From the NCBI GenBank assembly GCA_903822175.1, contig CAIJOB010000011.1, forward strand, positions 244,258-308,257: DNA of 64,000 bases, in the 5' to 3' direction. Each line of letters starts with the position of its first letter. Position 1 is the first letter of the stretch. Below are positions 56,432 to 64,000 of the stretch, piece by piece. The position numbers and the translations under genes are program-made. Source of the DNA: an uncultured Alphaproteobacteria bacterium. Lineage in GTDB: Bacteria > Pseudomonadota > Alphaproteobacteria > Caulobacterales > Caulobacteraceae. Below the pieces are notes generated by a model. It made no database searches, was not told the DNA's origin, and worked only from the letters and a program-made list of their open reading frames with translations.

Positions 56432-57915
56432 GCGTGACCCCCCGCGACCAAGCCCCCTATCGGGATCCGCTCGACGACTCCCCTCGCCTGGAGTGCGGCG
56501 TCTTCGGGGTCTTCGACACCGCCGAGGCCGCCGGCCTGACCGCCCTTGGCCTGCACGCCCTGCAGCATCGCGGCCAGGAAGCCTGCGGCATCGCCTGCTT
56601 CGACGGCCAGCGTTTCCACACCGAACGCCACATGGGCCACGTCGGCGACGCCTTCGGCGGCGCGGACCTGACCGAGCGCCTGCCCGGCCGTTTCGCCATC
56701 GGCCACACGCGCTATTCCACCGCCGGCGGCTCAGTGCTCCGCAACGTCCAGCCGATGTTCGCCGACATGGAAGCCGGCGGCGTGGCGCTCGCCCACAACG
56801 GCAACCTGACCAACTTCTTGACGCTGCGCGATCAACTGGTCGCCAATGGGGTGATCTTCCAGTCGACCTCGGACTCCGAGGTGATCCTCCACCTGATCGC
56901 GCGTTCGCGGAAAGCCCGCTTCGTCGACCGCTTCATCGACGCGCTTTCGCAGATCGAGGGCGGCTACGCCCTGGTGGCGCTGACCAACAAGAAGCTGATC
57001 GGCGTGCGCGACCCTCTGGGTATCCGCCCGCTGGTGCTGGGCGACCTGAACGGCAAGCCGATCCTGGCCTCGGAGACCTGCGCGCTCGACATCATCGGCG
57101 CCAAGTTCGTCCGCGATGTGGAGCACGGCGAGATCGTCATCATCGATGCCGACGGGGTCACCAGCGTGAAGCCGTTCCCGGCCCAGAAGGCCCGGCCCTG
57201 CATCTTCGAATACGTCTACTTCGCCCGCCCAGACTCCGTCGTGAACGGCCGCTCGGTCTATGACGTGCGCAAGCGCATGGGTCGCCGGCTTTCGCAGGAG
57301 AGCCTGGTCCCCGCCGACGTGGTCGTGCCGGTGCCCGACAGCGGCGTGCCGGCCGCGCTGGGGTTCGCCCAGGAATCCGGCCTGCCTTTCGAGATGGGCA
57401 TCATCCGCAATCACTACGTGGGCCGCTCCTTCATCCAGCCGACCCAGGCGACCCGTGAATCCAGCGTGCGGATGAAGCTCTCACCCAACCGCTCGGTGCT
57501 GGCCGGCAAGCGAGTGATGCTGATAGACGACAGCATCGTGCGCGGCACCAATTCGGTCCGCGTGGTCCAGATGGTCCGCGAGGCCGGCGCCGCCGAGGTG
57601 CACCTGCGCTCCGCCTCGCCGCCGATCATGTGGCCGGACTTCTACGGCATCGACATGCCGGACCGCGAACAGCTGCTGGCCGCCAACCATTCCGTCGATG
57701 AGATCGCCAAGATTCTCGGCGTCGATTCCATGGGCTACCTGTCGGTCGACGGGCTCTACTGGGCCATGGATTCCGCGCCGCGCGACGCGGCGTGCCCGCA
57801 GTTCACCGACCACTATTTCACCGGCGACTATCCCACCCGCCTGCTCGACCGCGAGATCGCCGAGGGCCGCAACGAGGTCTCGGAACGCCAGCTGTCCTTC
57901 CTGGTCGACGCCTAG
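56428..57915 (+). CDS. purF: Amidophosphoribosyltransferase
   Basis: A 495-residue enzyme of purine synthesis that makes phosphoribosylamine from PRPP and glutamine. The catalytic N-terminal Cys is at position 23 (RLECGVFGVFD), so a 22-residue propeptide is removed. Also visible are GHTRYSTAGGS, AHNGNLTN, the glutamine-site region SDSEVILHLI, and the PRPP motif MLIDDSIVRGTNS. It is the last gene of radA-cvpA-purF; the SDR gene follows after 35 bp. Confidence 0.97.
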   Translation: MSVTPRDQAPYRDPLDDSPRLECGVFGVFDTAEAAGLTALGLHALQHRGQEACGIACFDGQRFHTERHMGHVGDAFGGADLTERLPGRFAIGHTRYSTAGGSVLRNVQPMFADMEAGGVALAHNGNLTNFLTLRDQLVANGVIFQSTSDSEVILHLIARSRKARFVDRFIDALSQIEGGYALVALTNKKLIGVRDPLGIRPLVLGDLNGKPILASETCALDIIGAKFVRDVEHGEIVIIDADGVTSVKPFPAQKARPCIFEYVYFARPDSVVNGRSVYDVRKRMGRRLSQESLVPADVVVPVPDSGVPAALGFAQESGLPFEMGIIRNHYVGRSFIQPTQATRESSVRMKLSPNRSVLAGKRVMLIDDSIVRGTNSVRVVQMVREAGAAEVHLRSASPPIMWPDFYGIDMPDREQLLAANHSVDEIAKILGVDSMGYLSVDGLYWAMDSAPRDAACPQFTDHYFTGDYPTRLLDREIAEGRNEVSERQLSFLVDA

Positions 57916-57950
57916 TCTTCTAAGTCGACGTCTCCTCCTAAGAAGTCCCA

Positions 57951-58691
57951 ATGCCTCTCACCGACAAGATCGCCCTCGTCACCGGCGCCAGCCGCGGCAT
58001 CGGCCGCGCCTCAGCGCTCGCGCTTGCCAAGGCCGGCGCCCACGTTGTCTGCGTCGCCCGCACCGAAGGCGCGCTTACCGAACTCGACGACGAGATCCGC
58101 GCCGCCACCGGCGAGCCGGCCACGCTCGTGCCGCTCGACATCACCGCCGGCGACGCCCTCGACCAGCTGGGCCTCGCCCTGCATCAGCGGTTTGGCCGGC
58201 TCGACGTGCTGGTCCACGCCGCCGCCATGCTCGGCCCGATGACGCCGATGAGCCATCTGGAGCCGCATCACTGGGAAAAGGTGGTGGCGCTGAATCTCAC
58301 CGCCACCTACCGCCTGCTGCGCAGCTTCGAGCCTCTGCTAAAGGCGTCGGACGCCGGCCGCGCCATCTTCCTGACCACCGGCCGCGTCGCCCGGCCCAAG
58401 GCCTTCTGGGGTCCCTACGGCACGACCAAGGCCGGGATGGAGCACATGGTCCGCACCTGGGCCGATGAGCTGGAGCAGACGAACGTCCGCGCCGTCCTGC
58501 TCGATCCCAACACAATGCGCACCAAGATGCGCGCCGAGGCCATGCCCGGCGAAGACCCCGAGACGGTGACGCCGCCTGAGGAAATCGGACCCTTGATCAT
58601 AGAACTGGCGCAGGCCGACCTAGGCCTACCGCACGCTAACGTGGTCTTCGCCCACTGGAAGGCGCAGGGCGCGACGCTCGTTTCGGCTTAG
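57951..58691 (+). CDS. Short-chain dehydrogenase/reductase
   Basis: A 246-residue classical SDR with the cofactor motif [13 protein letters not shown], the NxAG-equivalent VHAAAMLG (Ala for Asn), catalytic Tyr-x3-Lys in [10 protein letters not shown], and an altered active-site Ser ([15 protein letters not shown] has Thr-Thr-Gly where the Ser usually lies). Substrate is unknown. Its last 56 bases overlap the 3' end of der on the other strand. Confidence 0.88.
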   Translation: MPLTDKIALVTGASRGIGRASALALAKAGAHVVCVARTEGALTELDDEIRAATGEPATLVPLDITAGDALDQLGLALHQRFGRLDVLVHAAAMLGPMTPMSHLEPHHWEKVVALNLTATYRLLRSFEPLLKASDAGRAIFLTTGRVARPKAFWGPYGTTKAGMEHMVRTWADELEQTNVRAVLLDPNTMRTKMRAEAMPGEDPETVTPPEEIGPLIIELAQADLGLPHANVVFAHWKAQGATLVSA

Positions 58692-60231
58692 TCCCGGGCC
58701 GCAACAGCTTCTGGGCCCGCCCGCGCGGCGAGCCGACCTTGGCCTTCGGCTTGGTCTTCTTGCCCAGCGTCTTGGGCTTGGCGGTCGCGCCGGCCTTGGC
58801 CTTCGCCGCCGCCGCGATCCGCGTCTTGGCCTTCAGCCCGGTCGACGGCTGGCTCTCCCCGAACGGCGCCCGGGCCGACCCCTGCCCGGCCTTCTCCTCG
58901 CCCTCGGCGTAGGGATTCTTGTTCGACTTCACCGTCACCCGGATCGGCACGCCCGGCAGGTCGAAACTCTCGCGGAGCGAGTTGACCAGGTAGCGCCGAT
59001 AGCTTTCCGGCAGCTGGTCGGCGCGGCTGGCGAACAGCACGAAGGTCGGCGGCCGCGACTTGGTCTGGGCCATGTACTTCGGCTTGATCCGCCGTCCGCT
59101 CACCGCCGGTGGCGGATGCCGCTCCGTGGCCATCCGCAGCCAGTCGTTGAGGTCCTTGGTCTTCACCTTGGTCGACCAGTCGTTGTGGGTCTTGAAGACC
59201 GCCGGCATCAGCTTCTCGAGCCCGCGGCCGGTCTCGGCCGAGAGCGCGATGATCGGCGCGCCGCGCACCTGCGGCAGCTGCCGCTGCGCCTCGTCGACGA
59301 TCGCCGCCAGCCGCGTCTGCGGATCTTCCACCAGGTCCCACTTGGCCAGCACGAACACCAGGCCGCGCCCTTCCCGCTCGACCAGGTCGGCGATCTGCAG
59401 ATCCTGGATCTCGAAGGGGTGGGTCGCATCCATCACCAGGATCACGATCTCGGCGAAAGTGATCGCCCGGATGCTGTCGTGGGTGGAGAGCTTCTCCAGC
59501 TTCTCCTGCACCTTCGCCTTGCGCCGCAGGCCCGCGGTGTCCACCAGCCGCACGGCGCGGTCGTCCCAGGTCCAGTCGACCGGAATCGCGTCGCGGGTGA
59601 TCCCGGCCTCGGGGCCGGTCAGCATGCGGTCTTCGCCGATCAGCTTGTTGACCAGCGTCGACTTGCCGGCGTTCGGCCGACCGACGATGGCGATCTTCAC
59701 CGCCTTGTCGCCGTCCTCGTCGTCGTGATCGCTCTGGTCGGGCGCGACGGCGATCAGGGCCGCGTAGAGGTCGGCCATGCCCTCGCCGTGCTCGGCGGAG
59801 ATCGGCACCGGTTCGCCCAGACCCAGGCCGAACGCCTCGAGAATGCCCTGGTCGCCAGCGCGGCCCTCGGCCTTGTTGGCGGCCAGCACCACCGGCATGT
59901 CGCGGCGGCGCAGGATCTCGGCGAAGATCTCGTCGATCGGCGTCACGCCATCGCGGCTGTCGATCACGAACAGCGCCACGTCGGCCTCGTCGATGGCCAG
60001 CTCAGTCTGGATGCGCATCCGCGCCTCCAGGCTCTCGTCGGTGACATCCTCGAAGCCGGCGGTGTCGATCAGTTCCAGGTCCAGGTCGCCGATCCGGCCG
60101 GTGCCAAAGCGCCGGTCACGGGTCACCCCGGGCTGATCGTCGACGATCGCGAGCTTTCGCCCCGCCAGCCGGTTGAACAGCGTGGATTTGCCGACGTTTG
60201 GACGCCCAACGATCGCGAGTTTCAGCGTCAT
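58636..60231 (-). CDS. der: Ribosome-associated GTPase Der (EngA)
   Basis: A 531-residue double-GTPase. G-domain 1 has [12 protein letters not shown] (about 8-19), DTAGF and NKAEG. G-domain 2 has [14 protein letters not shown] (near 185), DTAGL and a NKxD-like AKWDL. The C-terminal KH-like domain ends near residue 450 ([11 protein letters not shown]). A Lys/Ala/Pro-rich tail of about 75 residues follows, longer than in E. coli Der, and overlaps the SDR gene. Der acts in 50S subunit assembly. It is downstream of bamB by 23 bp. Confidence 0.96.
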   Translation of the reverse strand: MTLKLAIVGRPNVGKSTLFNRLAGRKLAIVDDQPGVTRDRRFGTGRIGDLDLELIDTAGFEDVTDESLEARMRIQTELAIDEADVALFVIDSRDGVTPIDEIFAEILRRRDMPVVLAANKAEGRAGDQGILEAFGLGLGEPVPISAEHGEGMADLYAALIAVAPDQSDHDDEDGDKAVKIAIVGRPNAGKSTLVNKLIGEDRMLTGPEAGITRDAIPVDWTWDDRAVRLVDTAGLRRKAKVQEKLEKLSTHDSIRAITFAEIVILVMDATHPFEIQDLQIADLVEREGRGLVFVLAKWDLVEDPQTRLAAIVDEAQRQLPQVRGAPIIALSAETGRGLEKLMPAVFKTHNDWSTKVKTKDLNDWLRMATERHPPPAVSGRRIKPKYMAQTKSRPPTFVLFASRADQLPESYRRYLVNSLRESFDLPGVPIRVTVKSNKNPYAEGEEKAGQGSARAPFGESQPSTGLKAKTRIAAAAKAKAGATAKPKTLGKKTKPKAKVGSPRGRAQKLLRPGTKPKRASRPAPSSGRRPR

Positions 60232-60254
60232 GGCGTCAGCATAGACCTATTCGG

Positions 60255-61640
60255 TCAGCGGATCGCGACAAGCTGGCCGTTGTCGGTGACCACATAAAGC
60301 ATATTGCCCATGGCGATCGGCGACATCAGCGACGGCGCGCCGAGATTGATCTTCTTCTCCAGCTCGCCAGTCTTGGCGTTCAGGGCCACCAACTGGCCGT
60401 CCGAGGCCGTCAGGATCAGCCGGCTGTCCACAAGGATCGGGCTCGTCCAAAGCGGCTTGGGGATCTCGTGCGAGCCGATTCCCCAGAGGCCGCCCTTCTT
60501 GCGGACCACCCAGCCGGGGTTCATGTCGTGCACCCAGTAGATCTGGCCGCTTTCGCGCGAGGCGCAGATCAGCTTGCCGTCGGTGCCCACCACATAGACC
60601 ACGTCGCCTTCCGGCAGCGGCGAGGTGATGCCCACCACCGGCAGGCTCCAGCGTGCGGCGCCGGTGCGCAGGTCGGTGGCGGCGAAGACGCCGGAGTGGC
60701 TGACGGCGAAGACGTCGCCGCCGTAGATCACCGGCCGGCCGGGAATGTCGCGGATCTCGGAGAGCGCGCTGGTCCGGCTGGCCCGCGAGAGCGCGTTGTT
60801 CCACAGGTCGTTTCCGTTGGCGGTGCGCAGCGCGATCAATTCGCCTGAGCCAAAGGCAGCGACCACCGTGTCGCCGGACACCGCTGGGCTCGAAGCCGCG
60901 AGGATCCGCGCCGATTCCGAAAGGGCCTGGTAGGTCCAGCCGGGCGCGCCGGTCCCGGCGTCGAAGGTCAGAAGGGTGTTGTCTAGCGCCACCGCCATCA
61001 CTCGGCCGCCGAAGACGGTGGGCGCGCCGTGGATCGGCTGCTCGGTGCGAACCCGCCAGCCGACGCGGCCGCTGTTGGCGTCGAGCTGCGCTGCCAGCCG
61101 GAACCCGGAGGTCACGTAGAGTTTGCCGTCGGCGAAAGCCAGACCGCCGCCGAAGCCCTCGCGGTCGCGCTTGTTGTCGGTCGGACGCATGTTGATGCGC
61201 CACAGGCGGTCACCGGTGCGGGCGTCGTGCGCCGTCACCTCGGCCTGGCCGTCCATGGTGAACACCTTGCCGTCCGCGGCGACCGGCGGCGCGATGATCA
61301 GTTCACCGTTTTTGGAACCCTGACCGATGCCCTTGCGCCAGGCGACGGCCAGCTCAGGCGCGGCCTTGGCGTTGCCCATCGCCTGTTCGGGCGAGCCGCC
61401 CGGCAGCGGCCAGGCCGCCACGGTCTCAGCTGGCGGCAGGGCGAAATCGACGCCCTTCAGCGCCTCGGCCGGTTCCAGCTTCTGGTCGGCGGAGATGATC
61501 GAGATGCGGTCGCCTTCGGTTGCGACCTCCTTGGGCGTCGAGCCCTTGAACGGATTAAACCGATCGACGGTCGAGCAGGCGCTCAGACCGAGCGCGGCGA
61601 CCATCACGGCGGCGAGCAGGCGCGTCTGGCTAGGCGTCAT
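60255..61640 (-). CDS. bamB: Outer-membrane assembly lipoprotein BamB (PQQ-like propeller)
   Basis: A 461-residue lipoprotein: the signal peptide ends in LGLSACSTVD (lipobox Cys near 22). Repeated propeller blades follow with the 'a.d..TG...W' pattern (THDARTGDRLWR-type, LDANSGRVGWR, FDAGTGAPGW, ALRTANGNDLW, LNAKTGELEKK). BamB supports BamA in inserting outer-membrane barrels, relevant to the receptors and usher in this window. Its ATG overlaps the stop of the upstream TPR gene (ATGA), and der follows, the same order as yfgM-bamB-der in E. coli. Confidence 0.9.
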   Translation of the reverse strand: MTPSQTRLLAAVMVAALGLSACSTVDRFNPFKGSTPKEVATEGDRISIISADQKLEPAEALKGVDFALPPAETVAAWPLPGGSPEQAMGNAKAAPELAVAWRKGIGQGSKNGELIIAPPVAADGKVFTMDGQAEVTAHDARTGDRLWRINMRPTDNKRDREGFGGGLAFADGKLYVTSGFRLAAQLDANSGRVGWRVRTEQPIHGAPTVFGGRVMAVALDNTLLTFDAGTGAPGWTYQALSESARILAASSPAVSGDTVVAAFGSGELIALRTANGNDLWNNALSRASRTSALSEIRDIPGRPVIYGGDVFAVSHSGVFAATDLRTGAARWSLPVVGITSPLPEGDVVYVVGTDGKLICASRESGQIYWVHDMNPGWVVRKKGGLWGIGSHEIPKPLWTSPILVDSRLILTASDGQLVALNAKTGELEKKINLGAPSLMSPIAMGNMLYVVTDNGQLVAIR

Positions 61641-62431
61641 TGCGGGCCGGGCGCCTGGTCTTGAGGCTGGCCTTGGCCTTCGGGCGGAGCAAGGCCCATC
61701 GGCACGCCGCCGGGACCAACGAGCATCGGGGTCGGCAGGGCCTGGGCGGCCTTCACCGCGGCGGGCACGCCGTTGGCGGAGCCGGTGTCGATCAGGTCCA
61801 TGGCGGCCTTGGCCCGCTGGCGGGCGCCGTCGGGCGCCTCAAGCGATTGAGAGATGACCACGAAGTCGCGGCGCGCGCCGGCGCTGTCGCCCTTCATTAG
61901 CTTCGCGAAGGCCAGGGCCTCGCGCGCCTGCACCCGATAGGGATGCCCGTCTTTCATCAGCGGCGCCAATCGCCCCTCCACTTCCGAGAAAGGAGCGGTG
62001 TCGAGGATCGCGAAGGCGGATTTGAGGCGCGCGGCATCACCCAGCATGTCGTCCGGCGCGGCGCTGGCCGCCTGGTCGAAGAGAGTCACAGCCGCCTTGG
62101 TGTCGTCGGGCATGCCGTGGGCGATCTTGAGTCCGCCCAGCTGCATCAGCGCCAGCGCGCGGTAGGCCTTGGACGGCGACTTGGAGACGTCGCTGAACAA
62201 CTGCGTCGCCTTGGCGGCGTCGCCCTGCGACAGAGCGGTCAGCGCCACGGCGTACTGTTCCGAGGCCTTGTCGGTGATCTGAAGGTTGTACTGCTGCCAG
62301 CCCCAGACCCCGAGCGCGGCGATCAGGGCCACAGCGGCGGCCGCCAGCACCCAAGGGGCGCCTTTGCGCGCAAGCGCCTTGTAGCGGTCGGAGCGTAGCT
62401 GCTCCTCGACCTCTTCAAACAGATCGGTCAA
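61637..62431 (-). CDS. YfgM-like tetratricopeptide membrane protein
   Basis: A 264-residue protein. The cytoplasmic N-terminus (LFEEVEEQLRSDRYKALARKG) is followed by one transmembrane helix (about 26-45) and then TPR-like helices (YAVALTALSQGDAAKATQLF..., KAYRALALMQLGGLKI...). The C-terminus is Pro/Gln-rich. It resembles YfgM/TPR_21 proteins, periplasmic-facing partners of the Sec translocon and chaperones. The link to bamB and der supports this. I leave the symbol blank because identity to YfgM is by position and architecture. Confidence 0.8.
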   Translation of the reverse strand: MTDLFEEVEEQLRSDRYKALARKGAPWVLAAAAVALIAALGVWGWQQYNLQITDKASEQYAVALTALSQGDAAKATQLFSDVSKSPSKAYRALALMQLGGLKIAHGMPDDTKAAVTLFDQAASAAPDDMLGDAARLKSAFAILDTAPFSEVEGRLAPLMKDGHPYRVQAREALAFAKLMKGDSAGARRDFVVISQSLEAPDGARQRAKAAMDLIDTGSANGVPAAVKAAQALPTPMLVGPGGVPMGLAPPEGQGQPQDQAPGPQ

Positions 62432-62544
62432 TCGGGGACTCCGGACAGAAAATTAGCGCCGCGCTTTAGAGGCGGGGAACCTATAGCGCGCCGACCCGCG
62501 CCGCAACCGATCCTCCCTCAGGAGAAGCGCCGCGCCGCAGAGGC

Positions 62545-62934
62545 TCAAATCTCGCCGATCACCCGGGTCAGGACGAAGCCCATCATGATCACCGCCAGCC
62601 CCGCTGCGGCCCAAACCACCGTGCCGCCGCTGGAGACCGTCGCCACCCAGTCGGCGCCCGTGGTGATGTGGTTCAGGCTGGAGTTCACGCTGGTGGTGAG
62701 CAGCTGCGCGGAATCGCCCGCCGTCTCCACCCGCTGGAACAGATTGGACACCATCAGCTGGCTTGCGCCGATCACGCCGCCGACCACGCCCGCTGCGCCG
62801 ATCAGCCAGCGCCGCGCGGTCCAGCCGGCGTCGAGCCGGCGCTCCACGCGATCGGCGAAGGGCCCAGCGTCCGCCAATTCCGGCGCGTCGGCGAAAAGGC
62901 GTTCAAGCCGCAGCTCGAAGTCGAGTTCAGCCAT
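62545..62934 (-). CDS. Putative anti-sigma-factor-like membrane protein
   Basis: A 129-residue protein from ATG 62934 (GGGAGG 6 bases upstream). The first 45 residues are soluble and acidic (MAELDFELRLERLFADAPELADAGPFADRVERRL), followed by a hydrophobic helix (about 50-68) and another at the end (about 108-126). Its start overlaps the end of the ECF sigma gene by 8 bases. The coupling and soluble-then-membrane layout suit an anti-sigma factor. I see no zinc-binding HxxxCxxC motif, so the role rests on position. Confidence 0.6.
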   Translation of the reverse strand: MAELDFELRLERLFADAPELADAGPFADRVERRLDAGWTARRWLIGAAGVVGGVIGASQLMVSNLFQRVETAGDSAQLLTTSVNSSLNHITTGADWVATVSSGGTVVWAAAGLAVIMMGFVLTRVIGEI

Positions 62935-63511
62935 TGCCACGCCTCCCTTCAAGAACGACGCCGTCCTCCGGCGCCAGTCGCGTTCTGAGTTTTTCCAGAC
63001 CACGTTTGACATGGGATTTGACCGTTCCAAGCGGCAGGTTCAAGGCCTCAGCCGCTTCCGTGTGAGAAAGTCCGGCGCCAAAACACATGGTGACGCACAG
63101 CCGTTCGGTGGCGCCGAGCGCTTTCAACGCCTCTTCGAGGTCGATGGTCGCATCGGCGTCGCCGTGTACGATATCCGCCTCATCTTCGATCGCCTCCGCC
63201 GTCATCGCGCCAAGCCTGCGGTCGCGCTGCAGTCTACGCAGATAGAGCCTGGCGGCGATCTTCTTCACCCAGGCGGCGAATGTGCCCTCCCCGCGGAATT
63301 CCGCGATCCGCTCGAAAGCGGTCAGGAAGGCGTCCTGGGCCACGTCGTCAGCCTCGGCGCCCTGGGCTCCCATCCGGCGCAGCACGCCGCGCACGGCCGA
63401 GCCGTGACGCCGCACCAGTTCCCCAAAGGCGCGCCGCTCGCCCATCGCCGACTGAGTACAAAGCTCGACGTCGTGCAGACTGGCGAATTTGGTGTGTCTC
63501 AAGCCCGGCAT
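62927..63511 (-). CDS. ECF-family RNA polymerase sigma factor
   Basis: A 194-residue sigma-70-family protein with region 2 (MGERRAFGELVRRHGSAVRGVLRRM...DDVAQDAFLTAFERI...GTFAAWVKKIAARLY) and region 4 (ALGATERLCVTMCFGAGLSHTEAAEALNLPLGTVKSHVKRGLEKLR), without regions 1 and 3, as in ECF sigmas. It is translationally coupled to the membrane protein that probably holds it inactive. The DUF6249 gene lies 27 bp upstream in the same direction. Confidence 0.93.
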   Translation of the reverse strand: MPGLRHTKFASLHDVELCTQSAMGERRAFGELVRRHGSAVRGVLRRMGAQGAEADDVAQDAFLTAFERIAEFRGEGTFAAWVKKIAARLYLRRLQRDRRLGAMTAEAIEDEADIVHGDADATIDLEEALKALGATERLCVTMCFGAGLSHTEAAEALNLPLGTVKSHVKRGLEKLRTRLAPEDGVVLEGRRGNG

Positions 63512-63538
63512 GGGCTGTTCCCCCGGCTGAGCCTGCGA

Positions 63539-63862
63539 CTAAGCCTTGGTGCGGTTGACGAAGCTCAGCGCGATGAACGCCAGGCCGATGAACACCGGGA
63601 AAGCCGCAAAGCCGAGGAACGGCATGGTGGTGTCTGGATCGTCAAAGCCGAGCGCCACACCCATCCCGGCGAGGCCCAGACCCACGCCCAGCCAGATGAT
63701 GCCGGTGCGAAGATCGCGGCTCGGCGAAGGCGCCGGCCGGATGTTGATCTTGCGGGCGGCGTTTTCCATGACCTCGGTGGGCATGGGCTGACCGCTTTCG
63801 ATGGCGGCGCGCAGGGTTTCCTGGACGCGGATCCGTTCCTGCGAGCGCAGGTAGAATGGCAC
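63539..63862 (-). CDS. DUF6249-like membrane protein, possibly lacking its first helix
   Basis: A 107-residue product from GTG 63862: a soluble segment (RSQERIRVQETLRAAIESGQPMPTEVMENAARK) followed by two hydrophobic helices (about 53-70 and 80-100). The 'R...LR.AIE.GqP.P.EV' pattern fits small membrane proteins (DUF6249) found beside ECF sigma genes. In those a transmembrane helix normally precedes 'YLRS'; here an in-frame stop lies four codons before the GTG and the helix is absent. A GGAACC element at 63901-63896 could be an ECF -35 for this sigma operon. Confidence 0.65.
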   Translation of the reverse strand: MPFYLRSQERIRVQETLRAAIESGQPMPTEVMENAARKINIRPAPSPSRDLRTGIIWLGVGLGLAGMGVALGFDDPDTTMPFLGFAAFPVFIGLAFIALSFVNRTKA

Positions 63863-63911
63863 TGTCCGCCGTCAGCACCAGTGAGACAGATTCAGGGTTC
63901 CAGCTAACGGA

Positions 63912-63962
63912 GGGTTTTGGTCTCATCGCAGTGACGTAGGAACGAAGATGAGATCAAAACCC
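63912..63962. repeat. Long-stem inverted repeat near the window end
   Basis: GGGTTTTGGTCTCATC (63912-63927) and GATGAGATCAAAACCC (63947-63962) form a 16-bp stem with one G.U pair and a 19-base loop. No T-run follows on either strand. The core ATGAGATCAAAA also occurs, in reverse, at 684-698. On the minus strand an open frame from the window edge (FTTRSPGVVFEGKGFDLIF...) ends at 63923-63925 and reads through the right arm; it could be the 3' end of a gene outside the window, but 25 codons are too few to decide. Confidence 0.6.
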
Positions 63963-64000
63963 TTGCCCTCGAAGACGACCCCCGGTGAACGGGTGGTGAA

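Overview
The window is high-GC, gene-dense DNA from an alphaproteobacterium, most likely Caulobacterales (Caulobacter/Phenylobacterium-like). Reasons: the alphaproteobacterial gene orders (glnB-glnA; fabD-fabG-acpP-fabF-mltG-yicC-gmk; rpsF-rpsR-rplI; radA-cvpA-purF; yfgM-like-bamB-der), a perfect CtrA-type box (TTAA-N7-TTAA) ahead of a surface-fibre cluster, GANTC sites in the same region, and many TonB-dependent receptors and periplasmic peptidases. No tRNA, rRNA, CRISPR array, insertion sequence or prophage was found by eye.

Layout. 1-603: 5' part of a thiolase-family gene. 0.8-2.8 kb: nitrogen regulation (glnB, glnA), ending in three tandem 45-bp terminators. 2.8-10.4 kb: secreted proteins (M61 aminopeptidase, TonB-C-like protein, two tandem retropepsin+TPR paralogs) and an esterase. 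10.6-16.3 kb: parE, a frameshifted hybrid histidine kinase, a metallo-beta-lactamase-fold protein. 16.4-26 kb: Tricorn-like protease, cytochrome c/PQQ propeller oxidase, a TonB receptor divergent from a BlaI-BlaR1(M56)-type regulatory pair. 26-31.6 kb: DEAD-box helicase, diguanylate cyclase, PaaG-like enzyme, HAD hydrolase, response regulator. 31.6-37.7 kb: fatty-acid synthesis operon leading into mltG, yicC and gmk. 37.8-45.3 kb: zinc dehydrogenase, then a chaperone-usher cluster with two DUF4402 subunits. 45.4-53 kb: peroxiredoxin, S6-S18-L9 operon, second TonB receptor, dnaB, alr. 53-64 kb: radA-cvpA-purF, der-bamB-yfgM-like, and an ECF sigma/anti-sigma-like/DUF6249 set.

The parts most worth attention are the accessory ones. 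(i) The DUF4402 chaperone-usher locus sits behind CtrA-like boxes. (ii) One retropepsin-TPR paralog has an intact Asp pair, while its neighbour has Ser at both positions. (iii) A BlaI/M56 pair with TACA-N2-TGTA operators faces a TonB receptor and no beta-lactamase. (iv) The window carries unusual hairpin elements: the triple terminator, a hairpin between acpP and fabF, a 200-bp inverted repeat, and a terminal hairpin.

Caution: seven points in the window break otherwise intact reading frames (four single-base shifts next to G/C runs, three in-frame stops, one of them in fabF). So many breaks, including one in a core gene, point to residual sequence errors as the first explanation; the affected genes are annotated at full length and flagged.
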